Assembly: GCF_001999325.1 (NCBI RefSeq)
Contig: NZ_MVAR01000005.1
Span: 147,372-211,371, forward strand
Length of the DNA stretch: 64,000 bases
Reading direction: 5' to 3'
DNA from: Thioalkalivibrio versutus
Lineage (GTDB): Bacteria > Pseudomonadota > Gammaproteobacteria > Ectothiorhodospirales > Ectothiorhodospiraceae
The notes beneath the pieces are model-generated. The model did no database searches and had not been told where the DNA came from. It saw only the letters and a list, made by a program, of their open reading frames with translations. Below, in pieces: positions 39,396 to 49,098 of this stretch. Both the position numbers and the translations under genes were made by a program. Position 1 is the stretch's first letter. Each line of letters starts with the position of its first letter.

Positions 39396-40650
39396 GATGA
39401 GTGGCCTGGCCCAGCATTTCGGGCGTGACCACGCGCACTCCGCCCGGAGAGACGAAGTAGTCGCGGGCATCGGCCTCGTCGTCCACCCCGATCTCGGTCC
39501 CGTCCGGCACCTTGCAGCCCTTGTCGATCACCGCGTTGCGGATCACGCAGTTCTCGCCAATGGTTACGCTCGGCAGAATCACCGAGTCCTCGACCGTGGC
39601 GCAGGCGTTCACCTGCACGTTGGAGAACAGCAGCGAGTGGCGCACGGTACTGCCGGAAATAATGCAGCCGCCGGAGACCATGGAATCGATCGCCATGCCG
39701 CGCCGGTCCTCGTCGTCGAACACGAACTTGGCCGGCGGCAGCTGTTCCTGGTAGGTCCAGATCGGCCATTCCGAATCGTACAGGTTCAGTTCCGGGGTCA
39801 CGCCGATCAGCTCCAGGTTGGCCTGCCAGTACGAGTCGATGGTCCCCACATCACGCCAGTAGCCCTGGCGCACGCCCTGCTCGTCGCGGAACGGGTAGGC
39901 CATCACCTGATTCCGCTCGATGATGCCGGGGATGATGTCCTTGCCGAAGTCATGGCTGGAAAAGGTGTCGTCGGCATCCTTGATCAGCTGCTCGAACAGG
40001 AAGTCGGTATTGATCACGTAGATCCCCATGGAGGCCAGCGAGTGGGTCTTGCTGCCGGGGATCAGCGCCGGCTCCTCCGGCTTCTCGGCAAACGAGGTAA
40101 TCCGGCTGGAGGCATCCACGCCCATCACCCCGAAGGCCTTGGCGCGCTCTTGCTCTACCTCCAGGCAGCCCACGGTCATGTCCGCGCCGCTCTCCACGTG
40201 GAAGGCGATCATCTGGCCGTAGTCCATCTTGTAGATGTGGTCCCCGGCCAGGATCAGCACGTAGCTCGGATTGTGCTGCCGGATAATGTCGATGTTCTGG
40301 TAGACCGCATCGGCCGTTCCCGCATACCAGGAGGTCTCGATGCGCTGTTGCGCCGGCAGCAGCTCGATGAATTCGCCGAATTCCCCGCGCAGGAAGCTCC
40401 AGCCCCGCTGCATGTGCTGGATCAGCGAGTGCGCCTTGTACTGGGTCACCACCGCCACCTGACGGATGCCCGAGTTGATGCAGTTGGACAGGGGGAAATC
40501 GATAATGCGGAACTTGCCGCCAAAGGGCACGGCCGGCTTGGCCCGCCACAGCGTCAGTTGTTTCAGTCGCGAGCCGCGCCCGCCGGCCAGGATCAGGGCC
40601 AGGGTCTCCCGCGTCAGGCGGCTAACGTAGCGTTGCGGTTGCGGAGTCAT
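39385..40650 (-). CDS. glgC: Glucose-1-phosphate adenylyltransferase
   Basis: 421 aa from [20 protein letters not shown]; the longer upstream frame is not homologous. Makes ADP-glucose for glycogen. The nucleotide loop [15 protein letters not shown], the [20 protein letters not shown] segment, the YADG-like [14 protein letters not shown] and the EKP substrate site ([10 protein letters not shown]) are present. A left-handed beta-helix C-terminal domain follows. First gene of a minus-strand operon, divergent from glgB across 88 bp. Confidence 0.97.
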   Translation of the reverse strand: MTPQPQRYVSRLTRETLALILAGGRGSRLKQLTLWRAKPAVPFGGKFRIIDFPLSNCINSGIRQVAVVTQYKAHSLIQHMQRGWSFLRGEFGEFIELLPAQQRIETSWYAGTADAVYQNIDIIRQHNPSYVLILAGDHIYKMDYGQMIAFHVESGADMTVGCLEVEQERAKAFGVMGVDASSRITSFAEKPEEPALIPGSKTHSLASMGIYVINTDFLFEQLIKDADDTFSSHDFGKDIIPGIIERNQVMAYPFRDEQGVRQGYWRDVGTIDSYWQANLELIGVTPELNLYDSEWPIWTYQEQLPPAKFVFDDEDRRGMAIDSMVSGGCIISGSTVRHSLLFSNVQVNACATVEDSVILPSVTIGENCVIRNAVIDKGCKVPDGTEIGVDDEADARDYFVSPGGVRVVTPEMLGQATHHVR

Positions 40651-40738
40651 GCACCCTTCCTTGCTTAGTCGTGTTGTACTAGAGACCGTAAACCCGAATT
40701 CCGTCGTTCCACATACGAAATGCGAGTTGGATCCGAGT

Positions 40739-42952
40739 ATGGCAACAGCCCCCGACAAATGCACCCGTTCCGTCGCCGATTCGTTACGACGTCTGACCGA
40801 GGCACGGCTACATGACCCCCACGGCGTCCTCGGGCGCCATGCGCTGGATCAACAAACCACCTGCTACCGGGCCTGGCTGCCACATGCGAGCGCGGCGTCC
40901 GTCACACTTTGTGACGGTGGTCTCGCGACGCTGGAACCGGCTGCCGGGTTCCCGGGGTTGTTCCTCTGGCAGGGGTCGGCGGACGACCTCCCCGCGCACC
41001 CGCAACTGGACTGGCAGCCCGAGGGTGGCACAACAACATTACAGCAGGTCGATCCCTGGGCCTTCGCGCCGGACATCCCCGAATTCGACCGCCACCTGTT
41101 CGCCGAAGGCCGCCACTGGCATGCCCACCGCATGCTGGGTGCCCATCCGCTCACCCGCGACGGCATCCACGGCGTGCGCTTTGCCGTCTGGGCGCCCAAC
41201 GCCGAGCGCGTCTCGGTGGTCGGCGACTTCAACCGCTGGGACGGCCGCTGCCACCCGATGACCGTCCACCCAGGAAGCGGCATCTGGGAGCTGTTCATCC
41301 CGGGCCTGGCCACGGAGACGCTGTACAAGTTCGAGATCCGCAACCGCGACCAGGGCAGTCTGCACCTGAAGGCCGATCCCTACGCCCGCGCCTACCAGCT
41401 CCGCCCCGAGACCGCCTCGCGGATCCAGCCCCCCAGCAGCTACGCCTGGGACGACGACCACTGGATGCGCAATCGCGACCCCGAGGCCTGGAAGCACCGG
41501 CCCATGAGCATCTACGAGGTACATCTGGGCTCCTGGCAGCGCAGCCCGGAGGGCGAATGGCCCAACTACCGCGAGCTGGCCGAGCGTCTGGTGCCCTACG
41601 CGCGCGACCTGGGCTTCACTCACCTCGAGTTGCTGCCGATCACCGAGCACCCGTTCGACGGCTCCTGGGGCTACCAGAGCACGGGGTTTTTCGCCCCCAC
41701 CTCGCGCTTCGGCAACGCGGACGACTTTCGCTACTTCGTCGACCAGGCCCACCAGGCCGGACTGGGCGTGATCCTCGACTGGGTCCCGGGCCACTTCCCG
41801 CGCGACGAGTTCGCGCTGGCGCGCTTCGACGGCACGGCGCTGTACGAACATGCCGACCCGCGCATCGGCGAGCATCGTGGCTGGGGCACGCTGATCTTCA
41901 ACTATTCGCGCCCCGAGGTCCGCAACTTCCTGCTCTCCAGCGCCCTGTGCTGGGTCGAGGACTTCCACCTCGACGGCCTGCGCGTGGACGCCGTGGCCTC
42001 CATGCTCTACCGCGACTACGACCGCGAAGGCGAGGACTGGCTGCCCAACATCCACGGCGGCAACGAGAACCTCGAGGCGATCGACTTCCTGCGTCACCTG
42101 AACGAGACCGTCCAGACCAGCCACCCCGGCGTCGCCATGATCGCCGAGGAATCGACCGCCTGGCCGGGTGTCAGCCGCCCACCGTCCATGGGCGGGCTGG
42201 GCTTCACCATGAAGTGGAACATGGGCTGGATGCACGACACCCTGACCTATTTCGGCATGGACCCGATCTACCGCACCCACCACCATGGCCAGCTCACCTT
42301 CGGCCAGCTCTACGCCTACAGCGAGAACTTCGTCCTGCCGTTCTCGCACGACGAGGTGGTGCACGGAAAACGCAGCCTGCGCGGGCGCATGCCCGGCAAC
42401 GAGTGGGAGCAGCACGCCAACCTGCGCCTGCTCTACAGCTGGCAGTGGCTCTACCCCGGCAAGAAGCTGCTGTTCATGGGCCAGGAGTTCGGCCAGGGCC
42501 CCGAATGGTCCGAGGATCGCGAGCTGGACTGGTACGTGCTGCAGTACCCCCTGCACCAGGGCCTGCAGACTCTGGTGCGCGACCTGAACCGGGTGTACCG
42601 CGAAGACCCGGCCCTGCACGCCCGCGAATTCGAGCCGGACGGCTTCGACTGGCTGGACTGCGACGACGCCGCGCACTCCACGCTCAGCTTCGTGCGCCGC
42701 GACCATCAGGGACGCCAGGTGGTCGTGGTGCTGAACCTGACGCCCATGGAACGCGCGGCCTATCCGGTACCCGCACCGCATGCCGGGCGCTGGCGAGTCA
42801 CCCTGAACACGGATGCGGAGGTCTACGGCGGAGGCTCACGCGGCCCGGCAGAGGCCTACGCCGAGCCGCTCGAACGTCACGGCCATCCCGCCACGCTCTA
42901 CCTGCACCTCCCGCCGCTCGCGGCGCTGCTGCTGGAACCGGTCGCAGACTGA
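40739..42952 (+). CDS. glgB: 1,4-alpha-glucan branching enzyme
   Basis: 737 aa from [16 protein letters not shown]; a frame from 40649 adds 30 unrelated residues. GH13 branching enzyme with two N-terminal carbohydrate/Ig-like modules (N1 and CBM48, the latter with [19 protein letters not shown]) and a catalytic barrel. The nucleophile Asp is in [13 protein letters not shown], the acid/base Glu in [11 protein letters not shown], and the transition-state Asp in [12 protein letters not shown]. Adds alpha-1,6 branches to glycogen. It ends 16 bp from the convergent regulator gene. Confidence 0.97.
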   Translation: MATAPDKCTRSVADSLRRLTEARLHDPHGVLGRHALDQQTTCYRAWLPHASAASVTLCDGGLATLEPAAGFPGLFLWQGSADDLPAHPQLDWQPEGGTTTLQQVDPWAFAPDIPEFDRHLFAEGRHWHAHRMLGAHPLTRDGIHGVRFAVWAPNAERVSVVGDFNRWDGRCHPMTVHPGSGIWELFIPGLATETLYKFEIRNRDQGSLHLKADPYARAYQLRPETASRIQPPSSYAWDDDHWMRNRDPEAWKHRPMSIYEVHLGSWQRSPEGEWPNYRELAERLVPYARDLGFTHLELLPITEHPFDGSWGYQSTGFFAPTSRFGNADDFRYFVDQAHQAGLGVILDWVPGHFPRDEFALARFDGTALYEHADPRIGEHRGWGTLIFNYSRPEVRNFLLSSALCWVEDFHLDGLRVDAVASMLYRDYDREGEDWLPNIHGGNENLEAIDFLRHLNETVQTSHPGVAMIAEESTAWPGVSRPPSMGGLGFTMKWNMGWMHDTLTYFGMDPIYRTHHHGQLTFGQLYAYSENFVLPFSHDEVVHGKRSLRGRMPGNEWEQHANLRLLYSWQWLYPGKKLLFMGQEFGQGPEWSEDRELDWYVLQYPLHQGLQTLVRDLNRVYREDPALHAREFEPDGFDWLDCDDAAHSTLSFVRRDHQGRQVVVVLNLTPMERAAYPVPAPHAGRWRVTLNTDAEVYGGGSRGPAEAYAEPLERHGHPATLYLHLPPLAALLLEPVAD

Positions 42953-42968
42953 CATCACGTCGCCTCGG

Positions 42969-44366
42969 CTACTCGATGCCCAGACGCTTGATCTTGCGCC
43001 ACAGCGACACGCGGTCAATGCCCAGCAGCCGCGCAGCCCGGGTGCGGTTGCCTCCGGTCTGCTCCAGTGCCTGACGGATCTGCAACACCTCCTGCTCCTC
43101 CAGCGTCCGCAGCGGGGCCGCGTCCTCGTGCACTACGCGGGCGCTGGTCTCGCGCAGGGCGCGCGGCAGATCGGCCAGGGTCAGATTCGCCGTACGTGCC
43201 AGTGCCACCCCGCGTTCGATAATGTTGGACAGCTCGCGGACATTGCCGGGGTAGTCGTGTTCGACCAGGCGCTCCAGCGCCTCCGGCTCGATGTCGTCGA
43301 TGCGCTTGCCCATCGACAGGGCGTGGCGCTTGAGGAAGTAGTAGGCCAGCAGCGGGATATCGTCGCGCCGATCGCGTAGCGGTGGCAGCAGCAGGTTCAC
43401 CACATTCAGACGGAAATACAGGTCCTCGCGCATCTCGCCACGATCCACCGCACGATCCAGGCGCCGGTTGCTGGCGGCGATCACCCGCACATCCACCGGG
43501 ATCGGCGTCCGCCCGCCGACCCGCAGCACTTCGCGTTCCTGCAGGACCCGCAGCAGGTTCACCTGCATCGCCGGACTGGTTTCCGCGACCTCGTCGAGGA
43601 ACAGTGTGCCCCCCGCCGCGGTCTCGAACAGGCCCTTCTTCTGCTGGGTGGCCCCGGTGAACGCGCCCTTCTCGTGGCCGAACAGCTCGCTGGCCAGCAA
43701 CTCGTCCTGCAGTGCCCCGCAGTTCACCGCGAGGAACGGCCCCTCGGCCCGCGCGCTGTGGTTATGGATGTAGCGCGCCAACAACTCCTTGCCGGTCCCG
43801 CTCTCGCCAGTCAGCACCACGTTGCAGTCGGTGGGCGCAATCTGGCGCGCGGTCTCCAGCAGCCGCTGCATGGCCGTGTCCTGTGCCACCAGGGTCGCCT
43901 TGCGCCCGCCCTGCTCCACTTGATCGCGCAGGGCGCGGTTGTCGCGCCGCAGGCGGGTGAATTCCACCGCCTTGGCCACGACCTCGCGCACCTCGTCGAT
44001 ACGAAACGGCTTGGCAATGTAGTGGAAGGCCCCGGCCTTCATTGCCTCCACCGCGGAGTCCAGGGTGGCGTGCCCGGTGATCATGATCACCGCCAGGTCC
44101 GGATCCAGCTCGCGCGCCCGGCGCAGGATCTCCATGCCGTCCACCCCGGCCATGCGCAGGTCGGTCAGGATCGCGTCAAAGCGCTCCTGCTCCAGTGCGC
44201 GCAAACCCGTCGCCCCCTCCTCGCGGGTCGTCACAGAATACGGGGAATGCCGAAAGACCTGCTCCAGCTGGCGGCAGGCAATCGGCTCGTCGTCAATCAC
44301 CAGCAGGCGCGCCTCCCGCGATGCGCCAGCCGGAGACGCCCGATGACCGTTGTCCTCGCGACTCAT
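42969..44366 (-). CDS. Sigma-54-dependent NtrC-family response regulator
   Basis: 465 aa from MSREDNGHRASPAG. The receiver domain (about 22-135) has phospho-acceptor Asp in ILTDLRMAG and the conserved Lys in YIAKPFR. The AAA+ domain has Walker A GESGTGKE, the sigma-54 contact loop GAFTGA, and Walker B TLFLDEVAE. A Fis-type HTH (GGNRTRAARLLGIDRVSLWR) ends the protein. It can therefore activate only sigma-54 promoters. Its ATG overlaps the kinase stop (ATGA). The sigma-54 promoter at 46004 is the obvious nearby target. Confidence 0.95.
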   Translation of the reverse strand: MSREDNGHRASPAGASREARLLVIDDEPIACRQLEQVFRHSPYSVTTREEGATGLRALEQERFDAILTDLRMAGVDGMEILRRARELDPDLAVIMITGHATLDSAVEAMKAGAFHYIAKPFRIDEVREVVAKAVEFTRLRRDNRALRDQVEQGGRKATLVAQDTAMQRLLETARQIAPTDCNVVLTGESGTGKELLARYIHNHSARAEGPFLAVNCGALQDELLASELFGHEKGAFTGATQQKKGLFETAAGGTLFLDEVAETSPAMQVNLLRVLQEREVLRVGGRTPIPVDVRVIAASNRRLDRAVDRGEMREDLYFRLNVVNLLLPPLRDRRDDIPLLAYYFLKRHALSMGKRIDDIEPEALERLVEHDYPGNVRELSNIIERGVALARTANLTLADLPRALRETSARVVHEDAAPLRTLEEQEVLQIRQALEQTGGNRTRAARLLGIDRVSLWRKIKRLGIE

Positions 44367-45844
44367 GCGCGGTCCCCGCATTCGCAGGGCAACCAGACCT
44401 GGAACCGCGTCCCGCCCATCGGGCAGCGACTGACGCCGATTGCCCCTCCGTGGTCCTGGACGATTTCCTGGGCCACGAACAGGCCCAGGCCCGAACCGCT
44501 CCCCTCGTCCCGTCCGCGGTAAAACGGCTCGAATACGTGATCCAGCGCCGCGTCCGGGATCCCCGGGCCGTCGTCGTCGATCGAAATCCGCACGACCGGG
44601 GTCAAATCCTGGCCGTGCACCACAAGATCGCCGACCACATGCCCGCCGGGACCCGGCCTCAGGTCAGCCAGGCGGCCCCGCTGGGCCTCAATGTGGACTT
44701 CTACGTCGTCGCCCCCTGCCTCGAAGGCATTGCGTAACAGGTTCACGAACACCTGCTGCAACCGCTCGGGGTCCACGGTGACCTGGAGGGCATCATCGAC
44801 TCGCATGGTCACCTGATCCGCAGGGAGCGTGGCACGGATCAGATCGAGTGCCCCGTCCAGGATGGTCTTCAGCGAGCGGCACTCCTCCCGTTTGGGGCTC
44901 CGAGGCTGCTGGCGCGAATACATGAGCAGTCCGCGCACGATGTTCTGCGCCCGCGCCGTCTCGCCCTCGGCCTGCTGCAGCCACTCTTCCAGCAAGGCCG
45001 GATCACCGCCCCGCCCTTCCTCCGCGACCAGCTGCAGTGCCGTGGAGATATTGCCCAAGGGGTTGTTCAACTCGTGAGCCACACCGGATACCAGCACCCC
45101 CAGGGCCGCCAGCCGCTCGGAACGGCGCAGATCCTGGCTCCGCGCATCCAGTTCATCCAGCATCGCATTGAAGGCGTGGGTAAAGGACACCAGTTCACGA
45201 TCCTGGTTGGGCGCGGTCAGACGCCTGCGCGACCCCGCCCCGATCGCCCGCAGCTGGTCCTCTACCGAGCGCAGCGGGGCGAGGATCCGCCGCGCCAGCC
45301 ACCAGCCGCCCAGAAGGACCAGCACCAGCACGATACTCGTCGCCAGCAGCAATTCCGTACGTGATACCTGAACCCCGGTGCGCAGGTTCTCGCGCTCACG
45401 CTGACTCAGCACCTTGGTCAACGCCGAGGCCTCGCCGCCGGCGTTGCGAATGGACTCGACCAGCTGCTCGCGCCGCTCACCCGCCAGCCCGGGATACCGG
45501 CCCAGCCCCGTGCGATAAAGCTCCAGAACGGCTTGCAACTCGTCGAGCTCGCCGGGGCGCGCATGCTGCGCCAGCGCCGCCTCGTTCTCGCGCACCCGTT
45601 CCAGCGCCGCCTCGGCATGGTCCCGCGCCGCAGCCAGGTCCCCATGCTCCCCGGAGCCATAGAACTTCTTCTCGAACCGGCGCATCTCGAGACTGTCCTG
45701 CAACAGCTCGGCTACCACGTCCCCCTGTTGCAGGCGCGTCTCGATGGTCGAAAGCGCGATGTACTGCGCGAGCACGAGACCCAGCACCAACACAACCACT
45801 CCGGCATACACCCAGCGGACCTTGCTGCGCAGACTGCGCCCCAT
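44363..45844 (-). CDS. Membrane sensor histidine kinase, partner of the NtrC-type regulator
   Basis: 493 aa from MGRSLRSKVRWVYAG. TM1 (about 10-30) is followed by an all-helical periplasmic sensor of about 140 residues containing MRRFEKKFYGSGEHGDLAAA. That motif type recalls 4HB/HBM ligand-binding domains. TM2 (LLLATSIVLVLVLLGGWWLA), HAMP, HisKA with the phospho-His in SGVAHELNNPLGN (near 257), and an ATPase domain (NLLRNAFEAG; DDGPGIP; GSGLGLFVAQEI) follow. A start 20 residues earlier is possible. Ligand unknown. Confidence 0.93.
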   Translation of the reverse strand: MGRSLRSKVRWVYAGVVVLVLGLVLAQYIALSTIETRLQQGDVVAELLQDSLEMRRFEKKFYGSGEHGDLAAARDHAEAALERVRENEAALAQHARPGELDELQAVLELYRTGLGRYPGLAGERREQLVESIRNAGGEASALTKVLSQRERENLRTGVQVSRTELLLATSIVLVLVLLGGWWLARRILAPLRSVEDQLRAIGAGSRRRLTAPNQDRELVSFTHAFNAMLDELDARSQDLRRSERLAALGVLVSGVAHELNNPLGNISTALQLVAEEGRGGDPALLEEWLQQAEGETARAQNIVRGLLMYSRQQPRSPKREECRSLKTILDGALDLIRATLPADQVTMRVDDALQVTVDPERLQQVFVNLLRNAFEAGGDDVEVHIEAQRGRLADLRPGPGGHVVGDLVVHGQDLTPVVRISIDDDGPGIPDAALDHVFEPFYRGRDEGSGSGLGLFVAQEIVQDHGGAIGVSRCPMGGTRFQVWLPCECGDRA

Positions 45845-45847
45845 AAC

Positions 45848-45862
45848 GTTACTCGTTGCAAT
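45848..45862 (+). promoter_or_regulatory. Putative enhancer dyad, copy 1
   Basis: GTTACTCGTTGCAAT, a 15-bp imperfect dyad with consensus GYTACW-N3-TGCAAY, centred near -175 from the predicted sigma-54 start. It lies just upstream of the kinase start codon, so it could also affect kinase transcription. Proposed binding site of the adjacent NtrC-type regulator; inferred. Confidence 0.5.
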
Positions 45863-45869
45863 AGCGACC

Positions 45870-45884
45870 GCTACATTCTGCAAC
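45870..45884 (+). promoter_or_regulatory. Putative enhancer dyad, copy 2
   Basis: GCTACATTCTGCAAC, same 15-bp pattern, 22 bp from copy 1 (about two helical turns, hence the same face of DNA), centred near -153 from the sigma-54 start. Confidence 0.5.
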
Positions 45885-45934
45885 GCCCGGATGGTCGCCC
45901 GCAACGCTATTCGCGGCCCCTCACCCAGTCAAAC

Positions 45935-45949
45935 GTTACATGGTGCAAC
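45935..45949 (+). promoter_or_regulatory. Putative enhancer dyad, copy 3
   Basis: GTTACATGGTGCAAC, the best copy (arms GTTACA/TGCAAC), preceded by AAC as is copy 1. Centred near -88, a usual distance for NtrC-type activators. Confidence 0.55.
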
Positions 45950-46003
45950 ACACGCCTCCTCAACACCCCACCACAAGCCGGATAAGTCATTGTTTTTATA
46001 GAG

Positions 46004-46019
46004 TGGCACGCGATCTGCA
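46004..46019 (+). promoter_or_regulatory. Sigma-54 (-24/-12) promoter of the usp-sulP unit
   Basis: TGGCACGCGATCTGCA fits the TGGCAC-N5-TTGCW consensus except for one base in the -12 element. The invariant GG and GC are present with correct 12-bp spacing (-24 at 46006, -12 at 46018). Predicted transcript start is about 46030, 26 nt before the usp ATG. A sigma-54 activator gene is divergent and close. Confidence 0.8.
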
Positions 46020-46055
46020 TAGAGGCTTCGTGGACGAACCACAACGGAGACATCG

Positions 46056-46634
46056 ATGCCTGCCCTGAGCCACACCATGAAACAGATCCTCGAAGGCCTG
46101 GCCTATGCCGACCTCGCCGAGATGCAACCGATGGGCGACAAGTATCGTGCGCTCGCAAACGACACCCCGACCGCGAATCCGCCATCGGTCGGCGCACCTC
46201 AAGCCGCTGCGCAGCCCGCACCGCGCCGGCGGATTGGCCTGTTCGTCGGGCCATTCGCTCCGCGCCCCGTGTTCGACTATGCCGCCGACAGCTGCGAGCG
46301 CCTGGATGCCGAGCTGGTTGTCCTGACCTTTCTGGGCAAGGCCGAGGCGGGCGCGCTGATCGACGGCTTCATGCGTGACACCGGCCCCCTGCCGCACGGC
46401 GTTCACATCGAGGCCCTGACCGGCGACCCGGAACGGGCCCTGCGCCGGGTCCTCGGTCGCGGTCTGCGTCTGGACTTCCTGGTCTGCGACGAACAGGGCT
46501 ACCTCGGCCACCAGATCCTTGCCACCGAGACGGCCGCGGAATTGCCGGTGGTCATGGTCGCCGCACCCCGCAAACCGCGGCCGGGCGACACCCGGACCGC
46601 GCCGTCCGGCGCCGCGCTCCCCTCCGCGGGCTAG
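46056..46634 (+). CDS. Universal-stress-protein-like protein
   Basis: 192 aa with RBS GGAG. Residues 1-57 form an extra N-terminal segment (MKQILEGLAYADLAEMQPMG, then a Pro/Ala linker). Residues 58-170 resemble the USP nucleotide-binding fold: RRIGLFVGPFAPRPVFDYAA, ERLDAELVVLTFLG, and a final ELPVVMVAAP strand. The typical ATP loop GxxGxxG(S/T) is not evident, so ATP binding is doubtful. It is the first gene behind the sigma-54 promoter and precedes the SulP transporter. Regulatory partner of SulP is an inference. Confidence 0.6.
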   Translation: MPALSHTMKQILEGLAYADLAEMQPMGDKYRALANDTPTANPPSVGAPQAAAQPAPRRRIGLFVGPFAPRPVFDYAADSCERLDAELVVLTFLGKAEAGALIDGFMRDTGPLPHGVHIEALTGDPERALRRVLGRGLRLDFLVCDEQGYLGHQILATETAAELPVVMVAAPRKPRPGDTRTAPSGAALPSAG

Positions 46635-46655
46635 TCACCACCGCCGAGTTGCAGA

Positions 46656-46681
46656 CCCGGCCGCAACGCATCGCGGCCGGG
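46656..46681 (+). other. mRNA hairpin between usp-like gene and sulP
   Basis: Perfect 8-bp stem CCCGGCCG/CGGCCGGG with a 10-nt loop in the 92-bp gap. No T-tract follows, so it is unlikely to terminate. It may be an RNA-processing or stability element. Confidence 0.4.
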
Positions 46682-46726
46682 CCGAACGCGTTCGCCCGAA
46701 TCCGAAACAAGGAACACCCCGTCTAC

Positions 46727-48847
46727 ATGAATACCGACCGGATCTACCGCCTGTTTCCCTTTCTCGCCTGGTTTCCCATGTCCGGGAAATCCGTCCGCGC
46801 CGACGTCATGGCCGGCCTCAGCGTCGCCATGATCCTGGTGCCCCAGGGCATGGCCTATGCCACACTCGCGGGCCTCCCCGTGGTGTACGGGCTGTACGCC
46901 TCGGCGATCCCGGCGGTCGTCGGCTCGCTGTGGGGCTCCTCGCGCTTTCTGCATACCGGGCCGGTCGCGATGCTGTCGCTGCTGTCGGCCGCGTCGCTCG
47001 CGCCGTTCGCGGTGGCCGGCACCGAATACTTTATCCAGCTCTCGATCCTGCTCGCGCTGATGGTCGGCATCATGCGCCTTCTGCTGGGCGTATTCCGCCT
47101 CGGCATCCTGATGAACTTCGTCTCCCAGCCGGTCATCGTCGGCTTCACCAACGCGGCGGCGCTGATCATCGGACTCTCCCTGATCAACACCTTCTTCAAT
47201 GTCCCGAAGCCCGATACCGGCGCCTTCCTGACCGACTTCGCCGGCGTCATTGCCCAGCTGGGGGAGGCCCACTGGCCGACCATCGCCTTCGGCGCCGGCA
47301 CCCTGGTCACCCTCATCGTGATGCGACGGATCATGCCCCGCCTGCCGGGCGTGCTGGTGGTCGTCGTGCTGGGTACGCTACTCAGCGCCCTGACCGGCTT
47401 CGAGAACAACGAACGCATCACGCATGGGCAGATCCAGGCCACCGACGTGCGCAACCTGTACCAGGAGCTCGCCGCAACCCGCACGGAGATGGGTACCACG
47501 TCGGAAGAGTTGAGCGAGGCCAACAGCGCACTCAAGGAGGCCGAGAAGGCGGGCGAGGAATCACCCGACCTGGCGGTGCGCGTGGCCCGCCTGGAGGTCC
47601 GCGAGTCGCAACTCAAGCGCGAACTGAGCGACCTGCGCATAACAGCCCACCAGGTGCGCCTGGAGCGCACCGAGACCGCAGACGGCCAGGCGCGCTACCG
47701 CGCCTGGCATGCCGATGCCGAGGGCCGCCCATGGCGGCTGTCCGGCTTCGACGCGGAGCGCATCATTGTCGCTTCCGGCGGCCAGGTCGTCGGCACGATC
47801 CCCCAGGGACTGCCCAGCCTGCAGCTGCCGGTGCTGGACTGGGAGGTCATCCCGGCCCTGCTGCCCGCCGCGTTCGTGATGGCCCTGATCGGCTTCATGG
47901 AAGCGACCTCCATCGCGCGCGCGCTCGCCGCCCAGCGGCGCGAGAAGCTGAACCCGAATCAGGAACTGGTCGGCCAGGGTCTGGCCAACATCGTCGGGAG
48001 CTTCTTCCAGTCCTACTCCGTCAGCGGCTCGTTCTCGCGCTCGGCGGTCGCGGCCCGCTCCGGCGCACAAAGCGGACTGTTCGCGGTGGTCAGCGCGATC
48101 GGCGTGCTGATCACCATGCTGTTCCTGACCCCCTATCTCTACCATTTGCCCCAGGCAGTGCTGGCGGCCATCGTGATATCGGCGGTGTTCGGCTTGCTCG
48201 ACTTCCGGGCCCTGGCGCGGTCGTGGACCATCAACCGCGCCGATGGCCTGGCCGGATTCCTGACCTTCTTCGTCACGCTGTACATGGCCCCGGATCTCGC
48301 CAATGGCGTGATCGTCGGCGTAATCCTGTCATCGCTGCTGTTCCTGGTCGGCACCGTGCGCCCGCGTTCCGAGATCCAGGGCCTGCGCCCCGACGGTTCC
48401 CTGGCCGGGGCGATCAGCAACGACCTGCGTCCGGCCGGCCCACACTTCACCGTACTGCGCTTCGATGCCTCGTTGGTGTTCATGAACGTCGCCCACTTCG
48501 AGGACGCGGTCATGGACGCCGTCGCGCGCAACCCGAATGCCCGGGCGGTGCTGGTGCTCGGCAACAGTATCAACCGCATCGACGCCTCGGGTGTGGACAA
48601 GGTGCGCGCCCTGATCGGCGATCTTGCGGCCGCCGACTGCAAGCTGATGTTCAGTGGTCTCAAGAAACCCGTCCGCGAGGCCATGGAACGTGCCGGCCTG
48701 CTGGACGAGATCGGCCGCGGAAACATCTTCCCCAACAAGCGCGTCGCCCTCGCCGAACTGCAGCAGCGCGCCCTCGGCACCCCGGACCGAGTGGAAACCG
48801 CCAACCCGGCACTACCCGGCACTCGAGGCGACGATAATCCATCGTGA
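46727..48847 (+). CDS. SulP (SLC26) family anion transporter with coiled-coil insertion
   Basis: 706 aa from MNTDRIYRLFPFLAWFP. The SulP membrane core opens DVMAGLSVAMILVPQGMAYA and contains GLYASAIPAVVGSLWGSS and FVSQPVIVGFTNAAALIIG. A C-terminal STAS domain follows (about 573-680, with NRIDASG). Between LGTLLSALTGF (about 225) and VVGTIPQGLPSL (about 354) lie about 120 residues, where family members normally have a short loop. Residues about 240-315 of that block are Glu/Arg/Leu-rich and look coiled-coil. Likely sulfate or bicarbonate transport; the ion cannot be told from sequence. Confidence 0.92.
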   Translation: MNTDRIYRLFPFLAWFPMSGKSVRADVMAGLSVAMILVPQGMAYATLAGLPVVYGLYASAIPAVVGSLWGSSRFLHTGPVAMLSLLSAASLAPFAVAGTEYFIQLSILLALMVGIMRLLLGVFRLGILMNFVSQPVIVGFTNAAALIIGLSLINTFFNVPKPDTGAFLTDFAGVIAQLGEAHWPTIAFGAGTLVTLIVMRRIMPRLPGVLVVVVLGTLLSALTGFENNERITHGQIQATDVRNLYQELAATRTEMGTTSEELSEANSALKEAEKAGEESPDLAVRVARLEVRESQLKRELSDLRITAHQVRLERTETADGQARYRAWHADAEGRPWRLSGFDAERIIVASGGQVVGTIPQGLPSLQLPVLDWEVIPALLPAAFVMALIGFMEATSIARALAAQRREKLNPNQELVGQGLANIVGSFFQSYSVSGSFSRSAVAARSGAQSGLFAVVSAIGVLITMLFLTPYLYHLPQAVLAAIVISAVFGLLDFRALARSWTINRADGLAGFLTFFVTLYMAPDLANGVIVGVILSSLLFLVGTVRPRSEIQGLRPDGSLAGAISNDLRPAGPHFTVLRFDASLVFMNVAHFEDAVMDAVARNPNARAVLVLGNSINRIDASGVDKVRALIGDLAAADCKLMFSGLKKPVREAMERAGLLDEIGRGNIFPNKRVALAELQQRALGTPDRVETANPALPGTRGDDNPS

Positions 48848-49098
48848 AAGGAGGCCGGGACTCGCCCATGCAAGGCCTGCCTTCCCGTCTATACTCGGCA
48901 GAAAGCGAGCATGCAAACCGTGGCGAACCCGAATTGACGCGTTTCGAGGAGATCCAGCTGGACGGCGCACACGCGATTGGGCCTTTGCGTGGGGGCCGCC
49001 TGATCAGAACCTTTCCTGACGCGCCCGGGGCGCAATGCGATACTGACGCGCAGCCGGTCCTTGCCACTCCCCAGAACCCACCATCAGGTCTCGAACTC

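Noticed and set aside
41039..42781. 580-codon open frame on the minus strand opposite glgB
   Set aside because: Antisense frame typical of GC-rich coding DNA. It has no RBS or recognisable domain, and glgB is intact on the other strand.
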